A stretch of DNA of 64,000 nt from Lethocerus indicus (Eukaryota > Arthropoda > Insecta > Hemiptera > Belostomatidae), in contig JACDQD010000102.1 in assembly GCA_019843655.1 (NCBI GenBank), forward strand, positions 2,985,501 to 3,049,500. Direction: 5' to 3'. Shown here one piece after another: positions 39,943 to 51,343 of this stretch (positions are counted from its first letter, which is position 1; the number at the start of each line of letters is the position of its first letter). Made by a program: the position numbers and the translations under genes. Under the pieces are notes generated by a model that did not search any database, was not told the DNA's origin, and saw nothing but the letters and a program-made list of their open reading frames with translations.

Positions 39943-39986
39943 CAAAGGCCCTATCCAAAGGCCCTTGGGTCGTATGAACATACGAC
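39943..39986. repeat. Direct repeat CAAAGGCCCT followed by an 8-bp hairpin
   Basis: CAAAGGCCCT occurs exactly at 39943-39952 and 39956-39965, with a 13-nt period. Immediately after, GTCGTATG (39969-39976) and CATACGAC (39979-39986) are perfect inverted arms around AA. The juxtaposition of a tandem and an inverted motif is unusual for background DNA. Confidence 0.8.
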
Positions 39987-41897
39987 TTAATTACATCATT
40001 GAATTACGTTGTTTTTATATTATTAAAATATAGGTCCAGTTTCTTATTTCGAAAATAATCTTTGGAAACATCTGATATCTTGCGTGAAATAAGTTCGCTG
40101 CATTCGAGGATAGTAAAGTTAAATAAATTTCGAATCCAGAATCAGAACAATACGCCCGAACTATACAACGCCAATAACTATAGTTAAATTTCAAAGTACA
40201 GGTCCGTAACTGAAATGTGATTGGAATGCTCCATTCCCGGATCCGACGTGTCCACGTATAAACGGTAATACGCCCATTTGTTTGTAGAACTTCCAGTTGT
40301 GTCGCAGATGAATTGTTTTGTTAGATATTTCTCGTTTATTTTCGAAATTCTCATTTATATGAAACTGTAAAGTTTCCGTGTAAATGCACTCTTCAGTAAT
40401 AACCCGCTGTGAATGAGTCCTAAAGTGGCCGATTCAGACAGTGAGGGGGTACAATTTTGAGTTATTTGCAAGCCGGATTTGTCCTCCGCCTTATAAATTT
40501 TTATACCTGGTGATATTTCCCGGAGAAGTCGGCTCGCGGGAGGAACCAGGTAAGTAAGCCTGGGCGGGTCGCCTGGCTCTGAATAATAACCCATTTATTG
40601 GCAAGCTACCGGCACTCCATTCCATTGTGTCCGATCGGCCTACTCCGTGTCCCACTCTCCAGCTGTAGCCACCAATTGTGATCGGATTCCGCCCTCTCAG
40701 TTCCATCTATATTTCATTTCTGGTATTGAGCAAAGTCAAATCGAATACAATATGAATACTGCAGATATATTTTTAACTAACCGAATACTTCCTGAAACGT
40801 GAATATAGCACCCGAATCGTATTTTGCAATTTTTTTATTCATCCAAAAGGCAAAAAGCTGTTACCCATACGTACAATGGATGCAGAGAACGTCATGGCCA
40901 CTGATTTAATAATTTTTTAGCCAACCCAATGTGTTAGTTCTACACACCGCGTAGTCCTCAAGTTTTAGTTTGCATAGAGTTCGTTTGCAATTAAGTTGTG
41001 TGTCTGTGGTACATCCTTCGGAGTAGTTTTTAAATCGTCCGTCTGACTTCGGTACACATCTTACCCAATAAGGAATCGCCAATATACCGCGGCCAGAGTT
41101 TCGCAAACCCTCAGCCCCGATATATTTCAAAGGTCATATCGCTAAGATAGAGATGGTTAGACTGAGTATGCAATAAATTCATTTCATATAATTATTTTAT
41201 TTTAAATATAGTTACAGTTCATATTTGTAACAGTTGTAACAAAATCGTTCTCTACGGAATAGATAGAAAGAAGCCTTCCGCTCTAGTATTTACCGACGTT
41301 ATTTTTAATGACTTAAATTATACCTAACACAAAAAAATTAGCGATAAACCGTGTGATTCATTTTAATAATACTAGTAAAATAATTTAAAGAGTAGAAAGG
41401 AACATTCGCGATGAATATTACCAAAATCTGATGCTTATTGAAAGTTAATTACCGGACAGGCTCATTTGTATCAATTATTTCCCATATGAAAATAGGCGAA
41501 TATTAAAGGGAATATTACTGAACGGTAACATTATCTCCGTTACAGAACGGACAAAAAAAATGAGGAACCGCATTTTCCCAAAAGAATTTTACCAGCGACC
41601 TATTAGCGCTCATTATAAAATCATGACCAGTAATAATCTCATTCTCTTCCTGCTGGCAAACGTGATAGAACGAAAACGTGTCCAATACACACTGACCCTC
41701 GCCGGTGATTATACGTTCTCACATATATGATAGCTTTCGAAACCTTACCGATATGCGTGAAGTATAAAATGTGCAAGGTTGAATTGTAAATATTTAAGAG
41801 TCTGAAATATCGCCTATCGCCAATGTAAAATATTAAAATTAGACAGTAAGTATTACGCCTGGGGCATTGATCGAATTCGGAATTTGGCCGGCCAGGA

Positions 41898-41913
41898 ATT
41901 TAATTAATTAAAT
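41898..41913. repeat. 16-bp palindrome with three TAAT/ATTA cores
   Basis: ATTTAATTAATTAAAT equals its reverse complement and contains overlapping TAATTA homeodomain-type cores. Such sites are frequent in AT-rich DNA, so a regulatory role is only a possibility. Confidence 0.8.
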
Positions 41914-43960
41914 ATAAATATATAATCGGGATATGTGCATATACGATAGATTCCACTTACTGAGAAGAGGAATTAAACATAATCAAATTTAGTATTATAC
42001 CCTCATGCACATAACATTTTATAATTGCTAATTCGAGATTGAAATCCACACCTGGGACGTATAGACAAATTTTTACCGCCATTAAATCGTTTTTGTGCGG
42101 TAACGTACTGTGTAAGGAAATTGCTTAATTGCCGTCGGCCATGCTTATTGCCATGTTAACGATTAAGGCCCCTTTTTTTCTCAATTTTTTTAAGTTTCTT
42201 TTTTTTCCAAGTTCTTTTTGCTCCAACCTATCCCTATATACGGCTTTTAAATAACAAACGAGTCCGTTCTGAAAAGAAGATTGGAGCGGAATAGTTTAAT
42301 TAGCGGCCGAGTGTTCAGTGCATTAGCCGCATTCTCTGTTTGAAACATCCGCCGACGGTTGGGTGTTATTGCCCTCGCGAAGGCCTTGTGAAAATCCGAG
42401 CGCTCGCAGGCCGAGTTGTCAGCGGCGTATAATTTTCTAGTTTAACTACTTGAAAAACATATGTCTACAGAAAAATCGCCATTGTATTTTAATTGTATTA
42501 TCCCTAGGCATTCGTAATAATTGACGTGTATAGGCAGTGTAGTTATTCGTAACATTCTTCGGGGGTGTTTTTTAATATTACTTGTAATTAATCGTTAGGT
42601 CGTGAGGTCCTAGAACGAACTATGTAAAATTAATTTGTTGACAATAATAAAACGATTAGTTGATATTGGGATTGCTTGGATTACATCGTGGTTACCTACC
42701 GTCTGACTACTGTAACGTAGGGATAATAGGCATTAATAGTTCCTCATTGTTGATTAGGGTGTACAATTTTCCGAAATAGATTTCGCAGTAAGTTCTCGGT
42801 TCTCGACCTTAGAGAAGACCGTTCCGCCTTTCGCCCGAACGGCCCCTCTAAACACGATACGTCGATCGTGACATTTCCATAATCGATCTTCGCTCGAAAT
42901 TCACCTTTTTCCCCTTGAAAATGGAAGAGAAGGCCGCTCAGGCCACAAGCGCACTGCTATCGTCGGAAGATCAATCGGGAACTACGGGGTGTCCGTTTAA
43001 AGCCGAGCCATCCCGACCTTCAGTCAGCCTTGCCGACAGCAAATTTTGTGCTTTTCGACTATTGCTTAACTGTACATTGCGCAACTGTTATTATTCTTCC
43101 CATCTCGGTTATAAATCATAGTTATCCGGTTGCAACCGGTAGAAGATTGGGAGACTCATCTAACACAGAACCAGTTAGATTTATATATTTCGACTTATTA
43201 ATTCATTGTGTACATATTTTATTAACGTATGCATTAATTTGGATCATCTCTTTACCTCCCGCGTTTGTGGCAATATCCTCTTGAATAGTTCTTCATTATA
43301 ACATTAACAAGTTATGACCCTAGGTTGAAATTTAAATTAAATTTATCTTAATTACACTGTTATTATAAAACTAATACCAGTGTATGCGGTAAAACAATCG
43401 AAGTGAAACTCCAGTTTGAAAAAACCGAGTGTATCCGCTTTTCCATACTAGTTTCGGTTTGGTAGTATTGTATTGGGTGCTCTCGCAGAGCCCAATTCTA
43501 ATATGTTCTTCATTAAACTCGCTGTAAAGGTGTACCAAAATTTCCATACTGTTGGAACATCGACAATGCTGCATCACGAATTCATTCCGACGATTTTTAG
43601 GTTTAGGTCGGTGAAATGCTTTCACATGTACGCAAATTTACGAGTTGACACAATTCCGAATCCATTAGCCCCTGCGAGAAAGCGGATTTTCTCATTTAAA
43701 TCCCCCAATACCTATTCTTAAGCACGTATCTCCTGATGGCACGGTCTTTAGTCCAGTAATGACAATCTGACGTTTGCCAGGAAATTAAGCTTTTAACGCG
43801 CAATAAATCCTGACGGGCGGGCGTTCCGGGCGTACGCTGATGGATTATATTCAGTATGTCAATTACGGCAAATGGTATTCATTTCGAATCGGCGGCCTCC
43901 TTCTTCAATGTCCCACCAGCTGTTCGGTCCCGACCTCGGTCGTCCACTGAATTAGTTGGG

Positions 43961-43976
43961 GGCCAATTAATTGGCC
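43961..43976. repeat. 16-bp palindrome GGCCAATTAATTGGCC
   Basis: A perfect palindrome with a TAATTA centre, inverted CCAAT/ATTGG boxes and GGCC caps. It lies in the GC-rich patch near 43740-44110, where its mixed composition is less expected than the pure AT palindromes. It would fit a symmetric homeodomain dimer site, by inference only. Confidence 0.85.
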
Positions 43977-46976
43977 GGATAGCCCAGGGACAGAAATTGA
44001 GTGCAGCGGGCTCCCGACGACAACAATCGGGCCTAACTCCGATCTAAATTACAGACCGCTTGCTTCCTCTTCTGAGGCCGGCTACGATTTATGCTCCATT
44101 GTTCTGGGAGAGCGTAGAAAAAAATCGCCCGAATAATTTTCCAATTATTATTACTTCGTGAATTCATTAGAAGTAAATTCCGCTGGGTAGTACACGGCTT
44201 CGATTCGGAGTTTCATTTAAACCACACTTACTGTGTAGTTAGTTCAAGTCCGACGTACTTAATTTCCGTTTAATAATTTAGGATATTATATAAGTATAAT
44301 TTATAAATCATTTATGGAGTCTCTAGGCATTTGTAATGACGGCTCACGAATCTTTTGTACGCGAATGACAAACATATAAATATTTCTACTTGCAAGAAGT
44401 TGTGAGAAGAAAGATGCCGCAAGGGGTAGTTACAGTAACACGCGTTAAATGACGATGTACTTTACAGGGACTGTAGTTATAATGGCATGTGTAATACTTT
44501 CTTCGTTTTAACGACACTGTAGCTTTCTCTCATCTTCGCACATCTATTCTGGGATTTCGCTGTCTTTGATAGGTCGGGATTCTTTTTACAAATTCCGACT
44601 ACACCGGAATCAAACCTCAGTTAAGCACAGTGTAGTTATAGTTTTCCACTTGAGAATTTTAACATTCATCTGTGACGATATATTTTGCGTAGCATGTTCG
44701 CCGAATACGAAACCGGTCTAGGTCGAGAAGAAACGAGTAATCAAATGTTTGATTTTCCGAGGTTTCCTTTTTTAATACTGTCATTTTGGTCGGATAATAA
44801 GGCACGATAGAAACATCTACCCTCCATATTGTCGGTAAACCACCACCCTCCCGATAACAGTTGGAATAAATATTTTAAAGATTTATTATTATGGAAAAAC
44901 GGTATTTATGCGACCTAGAAACTTAGATGATGACTAGGCGACGCTCGGAAATTTAAGGGTCACCTTGTGCTTCCTAGTAACCTAGAGGGAATAATATTTC
45001 TGAGTCTAAGGTACGCAAAGAGAAGTTGTTGTTGTGGCAGCACTGTCGGGGCCGATAGGTGCCCCCTCCTCGTGGGCCATGAGCTGGCTGTGGGCCGGGA
45101 GAAGTGTGAGGGGAGGGGTGAAGTCCCGTTATCCAGGAGTATGACGCGAGCCTCGGGGAGCACGTAGAGCCCGCCGGTGGGCACCGTCCGCAGACCAACA
45201 TGGAAATCCTGTCCCATTTGATGAACCCCCTCGATTCATTGTGACCGCCGGTAGTGAATGGGGACGGTAGAACAATTCGGATCTCCCCCCTCACCCCTCC
45301 GGATGCGATCGCCAAAATAGTATTTCTCCGGCACCCGAAAATCTAGGAACGCCTTTTGAATATCCTAATGACTAATCGCGGCTGTTTGTACTTACTACTT
45401 ACCGTTCCCTGTCGGGCTGACGATCAAATCGTTTCACACCCTTTGAATCCGGAAGACAGAAAATATTAATTAAATACAATTTCTTCGGGGTAGTAAAATC
45501 CTTCGATTCCAAAAATATAGCTCCATCCCTCCATCGTCCTATACGTCGGATAACTCCCATCTTCCTGACCTCCTGGACTTCATCAACTCCGGTGTTAAGG
45601 GAGTCCACAATTCATTATAGACGATCACAACCGACCATAATTCCATACTTGAAGTGTGTGTACTCATACTTGATCTAATCCCTCTGCCATTACACAGTCC
45701 GTCCAATAGTCGAATACTGTTCAAGGATCGTGTATTGTGTAGTGACCCAGTATCGGTGCTCAGTTCCTCAGAAGCCGCAAGAATGTGTGACTGTATCATT
45801 GGTTGGTAAACTATATATCCCCTTTTAAATACTGGTATGGAATTAACTGCCATCGCTCCATATGAAGCGAAAAGACTGAAATGCAGGTAGCTGCTATACG
45901 TTTTGGGAAAAAAACCCTTTTTAGCCGTCCGCAGCCGGCTATTGTGTACCATTTTTAAGGCGTATTCCACCCTACCTCCGCCCCCTCGCAACCGCTCCCC
46001 TATACTGTTAGGAATTGAGGAGTATGTTTGTACAAACCCGTCTCTTCTGTAAAATATTTACTACATTCTCTGCTGATGTATTCGTTTCAGTTCGTGTATA
46101 CATTTTCCTCTATTCCTCCTGAGGAAAACCCTTCAGGGAAAGGAACCAACTAGAATAGGATAGTGAGGGAATGATGAATAATCACTTTACCGTCTTACAA
46201 GATCTGGAAAATGTTCGACCGAGTTTTGGCATCATCAGAAACCGTTTCCTGATGGGAACGCCTTCTGTTTATTTATCGGAAACGAAATACGAGGAAGTGT
46301 GTCCTTGGTGTGTCCAAGGTAGGCGTGTCTCTCGGCTGCAGTTAACGACTCCCCATGGCGATTCCACGGATAGATTTGCCTATTTATAGAAGTGATGCCA
46401 GTTGTAGCGGGACAAATGGCTAGAAATATAATGGGAATCCGTTATACGATGCGGCCCCAATCGCTTCCTGGATATTCAGAAAGAAATTTATTTAATTTAA
46501 AAACTGTATTGAGTTATAAACTAATCACGTCTAACTAGGGGTAGTTAAATGTGTAATTGGGTTGTAAAGAAAACCCACATCAGATATAAAATGATATCTA
46601 TGCACTAATATATATTTTATAAAACCATGGTATCGCTTTATCGTTATTGTAGTGCGAAGAAAGCAATGTTACAATGAAATATTCTATTATATTAATTATT
46701 ACCTCCTTAAAGATTAAGAGATCATTGTTCTGCAAAGCAGTTGACACTAACTGAATCTGTTTGATGTTTCATTAGGCGAAGCAAACTAAACGATTAAAAC
46801 CTTTTCGATTAAGACCAAACGTCGACTCTAATAAAATTGTTTCGTTAAAATTAAAATTGTTACCATCATACTTGCCTCGACAATTACACTGGTAAACATG
46901 TTAATTATATTTTTTCGTGAGTATCTGCTATCGAATGTAAATGAAATTACGTTTCCGTCAGAATAGTACAAACGGT

Positions 46977-47001
46977 GGCGAGAAACCAAAACCGGTCTAG
47001 C
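46977..47001 (+). mobile_element. Core fragment related to the 22-kb element
   Basis: This 25-bp stretch matches 22014-22038 at 22 of 25 positions, ending ACCGGTCTAGC. Neither the inverted-repeat arm nor the end block is present, so it is either an eroded copy or a conserved core shared with a related family. Confidence 0.4.
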
Positions 47002-48284
47002 TTAGTTTAAAAAGGCGGAAAATCGCACTGATCGTAACTGAACGGCCCGCGGACAACGAGATGAAATATGTACCGTCCAAAGCGAGGGCCCTGCGGTATT
47101 AGTATTCCAGGTTCGGGTCCATACCGTACAGTCATTAAGTTTTGTGGAACCGGCCGCTGTTGAAATCTTTTATTCAGACGTCGCGCAAAATTACAGCTAC
47201 CGCCGCTTTGCAGGCGTTCGAGTCGCTGGTTCCGAGACGAGCCGCGCTCGCTTTGAAAACGACCCGGTGGGCGATGCCATCGAAACGGGTAAGAGCACTT
47301 CTTGAATTTTGAACTAGAGCCTGTAACAACTGTGGCATTTCTTAAACATATTCGTTTGCGATACTTTCGATCTAACTTTTTTTGGGTAAGAGGTAGAAAT
47401 GAACGATGTTTGTACTCGATTAATTTTGACATGTAGGTAATGAATAATTGCCTTCGCAAATTTGTTTCCACTAATGTGTAGCTCATGTAGAACTGTCACA
47501 CAGCTAATCAGAATTAATAATATTCTATTAAATTTTAGCAGATTAGAAGATATTTTAGTCCTCTTCTAGTCAGAAATATATTGATGCGTCGATAACAAAA
47601 TGTATAAAATAGTTTTTGACCACCATGATTTTATTTACGTTATTCATGTTATGCAAGGTGTGTAATTTAATTTGCTTGTCTTCCTATTTTAATTCCGAAA
47701 CAAGATATATCCGTTGGAGGAAATTACATTGGCGGTACTCCAATTATTCAGTATGTAGTACAAAATGTATAAATTCATTTTGATAGCAATTAAAAATACA
47801 GAAACTACATTTATAATTATGATGTTGATTTATAGGATTGGATTAGAGGTTGCTTCTATTTATTTAACTCTAGCTATATTATTATTTTAATTATGTACGC
47901 ATTATTTAGTGTTCATTATTTTAAATTAACTCAATTTCAACCAAATATTCAAACCTTTGCAATACGTTTCATTTGTAAAGGTAGCTGGGTTCAAGAATCT
48001 AGGTATATATAATATAAACTCCAGACGTAAAAGTAACAACCTGAATTGGACTCCGGGTTTGAACCTTCTAACCTGGACCAACGTTAATCCCCACTGACAC
48101 AATTGCTCTGCATAATAACCTCGGTCCTAGCTCTTGTTGTCGACTGGTGGACCCACACCCCTAATTGTTCATTCTTAAATACTATCGGGTTTAAGATTGG
48201 GTACGGACCATTGCGCCATTGACGGGGGACACTAGGAAAGAACAGGCCCAGGAGAATTCATTTTGTCATTCTAGTTTTCAAAGA

Positions 48285-48308
48285 CCCCCCCCCCCCAACC
48301 ACCCACCC
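48285..48308 (-). other. C12 run and following CCC tracts, minus-strand G-quadruplex pattern
   Basis: Twelve consecutive C residues (48285-48296) are followed by CCC at 48302-48304 and 48306-48308. The minus strand can supply at least four G tracts with short loops. Homopolymers like this are also length-variable and error-prone in sequencing. Confidence 0.8.
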
Positions 48309-48731
48309 GCCGTCACAATAGTTCGCAGGTAGCAGAGAAATATTCAAACGTGGTCCTATTCCCCGTACGGTCTTTTAAAAACGGACTGACCAAACATGGA
48401 CAATAAACGTGACCGGTCGCTAAGTCAACAATGGGCGTTGTAGGATCAAAGGGCATTTTGTATTTCACTGAAAAAAGATTTATGTATTCAATTCCGATTC
48501 TTACGGTACTGCTAAATTTTTTAAACCGGACACCAATAAAATAATATCCCGCTATGAATGCAACGGGTATGTTTCAGTGGGGTTACTTAGTTTTACTACG
48601 GGAACTAAATGGGTGGTGGGTACGCGTGAGGGGCGCGTCTACCCCCACTGCCACATACACACTTTGTTTTCGCACATTATTGTGATTTGCACGTAAGTCG
48701 TTGCTTAATAAAAGTATTAATTCTTCAATTA

Positions 48732-48734
<3 letters not shown>

Positions 48735-48776
<42 letters not shown>
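48735..48776. repeat. (AT)21 microsatellite
   Basis: Twenty-one uninterrupted AT units. The overlapping Tyr-Ile repeat frames on both strands are artefacts of this repeat. Confidence 0.98.
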
Positions 48777-48780
<4 letters not shown>

Positions 48781-50933
48781 CAATTTTGATTATTGAAAAC
48801 AAAATGATTTCATTTAAAAGTTATTCCGTTTCTTCAATAGTGTCCTACTTGTTTTTTTGTTGTTGTAACCAAGCGTTGCTTTACACCCTCTGAGTATATA
48901 TTTTACGAACTGTAAAGGACTTCTAATTTAAAAATGCTGCTCCGAATCCAGCACGGACATTATGCCGATGTCAGATTACGAATATTGAATAACATAAAAA
49001 TGCCATAAAAGTCGATGGATCAGGCCCCCGAACCAGATACTAGTGGGTACATAAACATGAATATTCCCAAGCCTACAGTTCCTGCTGCGTCGAATTGAAC
49101 CTTCGTTTCCCCTTTGCACCTATTAATATTTTGTCCAACAATATTTCACAACTTATCGTCAGCGATATCCACTTTTCTCCCACTCTCCTACCTCTTTTCT
49201 AGACCACTTCCACACTGACCAATTGCCTGAAATAATTTGCTTGGGAATATTCTTCGTGTGAAACCGACGGGGGTTCTTAGTTGTTGGCAATCCTCCTTCG
49301 GGCGGCAATAAATTTTGAACAGCTACCGCATAACTAAATGAACAACTCACTGGCCGTGTCTCTGTCGGGTCTATTGCTTAATTCGTTTCTCCGCGGTCCG
49401 ATAGCATAAGCCAATATAATTTAACGGCCCGCGTCTTCTCCCTCATCCGAAGCGTCCGCTCTCGCGTAGGAGGAATGCTGTTTTACGCGCCCAGAAGAAG
49501 AAAAAAAACGAATGTCCCAGACGTTTAAAAGAAAATTAAAAGGATGACTCCGCAAGTGCTGTAAATCCTATAATGGTAGGAACGCGTTATAAAATAACAG
49601 CCCGAGGCAAGGAGAAAATTAAATACTCCGCACAGTCCAGTGATAACCGCTGGAAACATTTATTAGGTTTTTGTGCTCGGGTACAGTAAAAAACAGTCGT
49701 TATTGTAATATTACAGGGGTCGACCGATTCGCTGTGGCGTAGAACGGCACGGACCTTAGGCGCGAGGGAGGAGTTTACGTCGTAATTTCATTTTATTTAA
49801 TTTATTTTTCCGTCGTTCCGGGAGTGGATTGCGGGATTAACATACTCGTCCAGATCGTGGCCCTGCAATTAATCGACGTTCGGCTTTCGGCCGGGAGCTC
49901 TGCGACTAAAAGTGTCAGGATGGTGGGCGCGAACCGGGCCCGTAAAACTACTAATTTATGTTAGTAAATCCCCAGTGATCTGCGATACAAATGTATCTAC
50001 CATTCGTTATAGTCTGCAGTTGGGCCTGTAGCGTTCACTAATAAATGACTCCAGCCACGGTGTAGGGACTGCACCGAGCAATACTTTATGGCCGGAGAGT
50101 GACAAATAATCGTACCGCGTATAAAATTCAGAATAAATAGTCTAAATTATTCCCAGTCATTTGTTGCAGTAAAGAAATCATTCTTATACTGAACAATATA
50201 TGGTAAATCTCTAACAGTATTTCTTGCAATCTCCTACGCAACAACACCGATTTTTATACCCCGCTATTATATGAAAAATTGAAGTTATCCTTCCCTTAAA
50301 AAGTATCCTCTATCGTTCTATGAAGAATGCGAATGTTAACTTCCGTTCCTCTACAATTATTTCAATAGCAGCATTATCATTGCTTTGCGCCACTATGAAT
50401 GAGCTTCACTGATTTTAGGTCTCTACCGGTTTAAAAACGACAAATTCGCTATAAAACGTTCTATTTAGACCCAGCATGGCCCAAGATAGATACGTTGCTC
50501 TCTCGGCAGCCGACATATGCAGGTGCAATTGTGACTTCTCGTAGACAATATTACGTTAGAATTTATGAAATATTTTTTATATGTTAGTACGTAATTGTTT
50601 TGTTAATAATGTGAGTTGGGTCACTTGGCATGACTAGTGTACTTCCATGAAGACAATGTCAGGCTGACGATGTTCCGAAAATAGGTATAAATTAGACCAA
50701 TAGACCGTCGCTATTTCGTTTCTAATACGTCGTACCGCTAGATCTTATAGGTTGTCACTTAAATGTCCCCATTCTCCCGCGGTCCCAGCCACCGCCCTTG
50801 GCCCGAGGGGTCGATTCCCCCGCCGGGACAGTCATAGATTCCCGAACGCCCCCAGCTTTTGGCACGGGCTCCCGACAGAGCCGTCGATCGCAAGTCCCCG
50901 CGGGGAGTTTATATGCAGCGCCCGTTGACCCCC

Positions 50934-50953
50934 GGGGGTGGTGGGAGGGGGGG
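50934..50953 (+). other. G-rich tract, possible G-quadruplex
   Basis: G runs of 5, 3 and 7 residues lie close together. The run of seven can serve as two tracts with a one-base loop. This makes a quadruplex possible, though less clear than at 15063 or 27811. Confidence 0.5.
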
Positions 50954-51321
50954 ATCGTGAAAGGTTTTTCGATCAGTTCGATGACATAGCGTTGTTGCCA
51001 ATTCGTGGGGGCACCCTACCACAACTTGAAAAAAACCCTAATTTTTGGCAGTATTGTGCTATAGCCACAGTTGCCAGAAAGCAATGTTGAGCGAATTTCT
51101 ATTTCTGGATGTTTAGGTGAACATATGCGAATCGTATGCGCTTGTACTGGTCAGCTATTTTGTACTCGCAGTTTGTGTAAATCGGAGTTATTAATAATCC
51201 CTTTCATATTATTTGAATAAACGTCAAGACAAAAATTAATTTTATCATTATTGTTCCTGACTATGTTGTTGGTCAACAGGCTGTTGAAATTGGCTCTCGA
51301 CCTCAAAAACTGAAATAATGT

Positions 51322-51343
51322 CGGGGCTCAAACCTGAGCCCCG
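51322..51343. repeat. Very stable hairpin, perfect 9-bp stem and AACC loop
   Basis: CGGGGCTCA (51322-51330) and TGAGCCCCG (51335-51343) are perfect inverted arms around AACC. Seven of nine pairs are G-C, and the hairpin is embedded in otherwise ordinary AT-rich sequence. It resembles in outline the 6-bp-stem histone mRNA 3' hairpin, but the loop and flanks do not match and no histone frame lies upstream. Confidence 0.85.

Larger units (their letters stand above)
36068..46976. other. Non-coding DNA with many GC patches
   Basis: GC-rich patches lie near 36110-36720, 38030-38350, 39280-39740, 40430-40700, 42290-42430, 42780-43050, 43740-44110 and 45000-45310. The longest frame is 150 codons on the minus strand at 45539-45991, with no known domain. 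Complementary frames at 36068-36317 and 44960-45315 illustrate the two-strand openness of the GC patches. GAAACCGGTCTAG at 44709-44721 may be a trace of the 22-kb element core but is too short to call. Confidence 0.6.

Noticed and set aside
45539..45991. 150-codon minus-strand open frame
   Set aside because: No family resemblance, and a second minus-strand frame (45399-45608) overlaps its end. Length alone is weak evidence in 64 kb read in six frames.
47007..47486. 159-codon basic minus-strand open frame
   Set aside because: Arg/Ser-rich without a domain, and half of it lies in a GC patch. It begins just after the repeat core fragment. No support beyond length.
48040..48140. Minus-strand B-box-like GGTTCAAACCC
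   Set aside because: No cloverleaf can be drawn and the A box is not convincing. A short palindrome explains the appearance.
48583..48893. Open frames with Tyr-Ile repeats on both strands
   Set aside because: They are translations of the (AT)21 microsatellite.
51322..51343. Histone mRNA 3' stem-loop
   Set aside because: The stem is 9 bp rather than 6, the loop sequence differs, and there is no histone coding sequence upstream.
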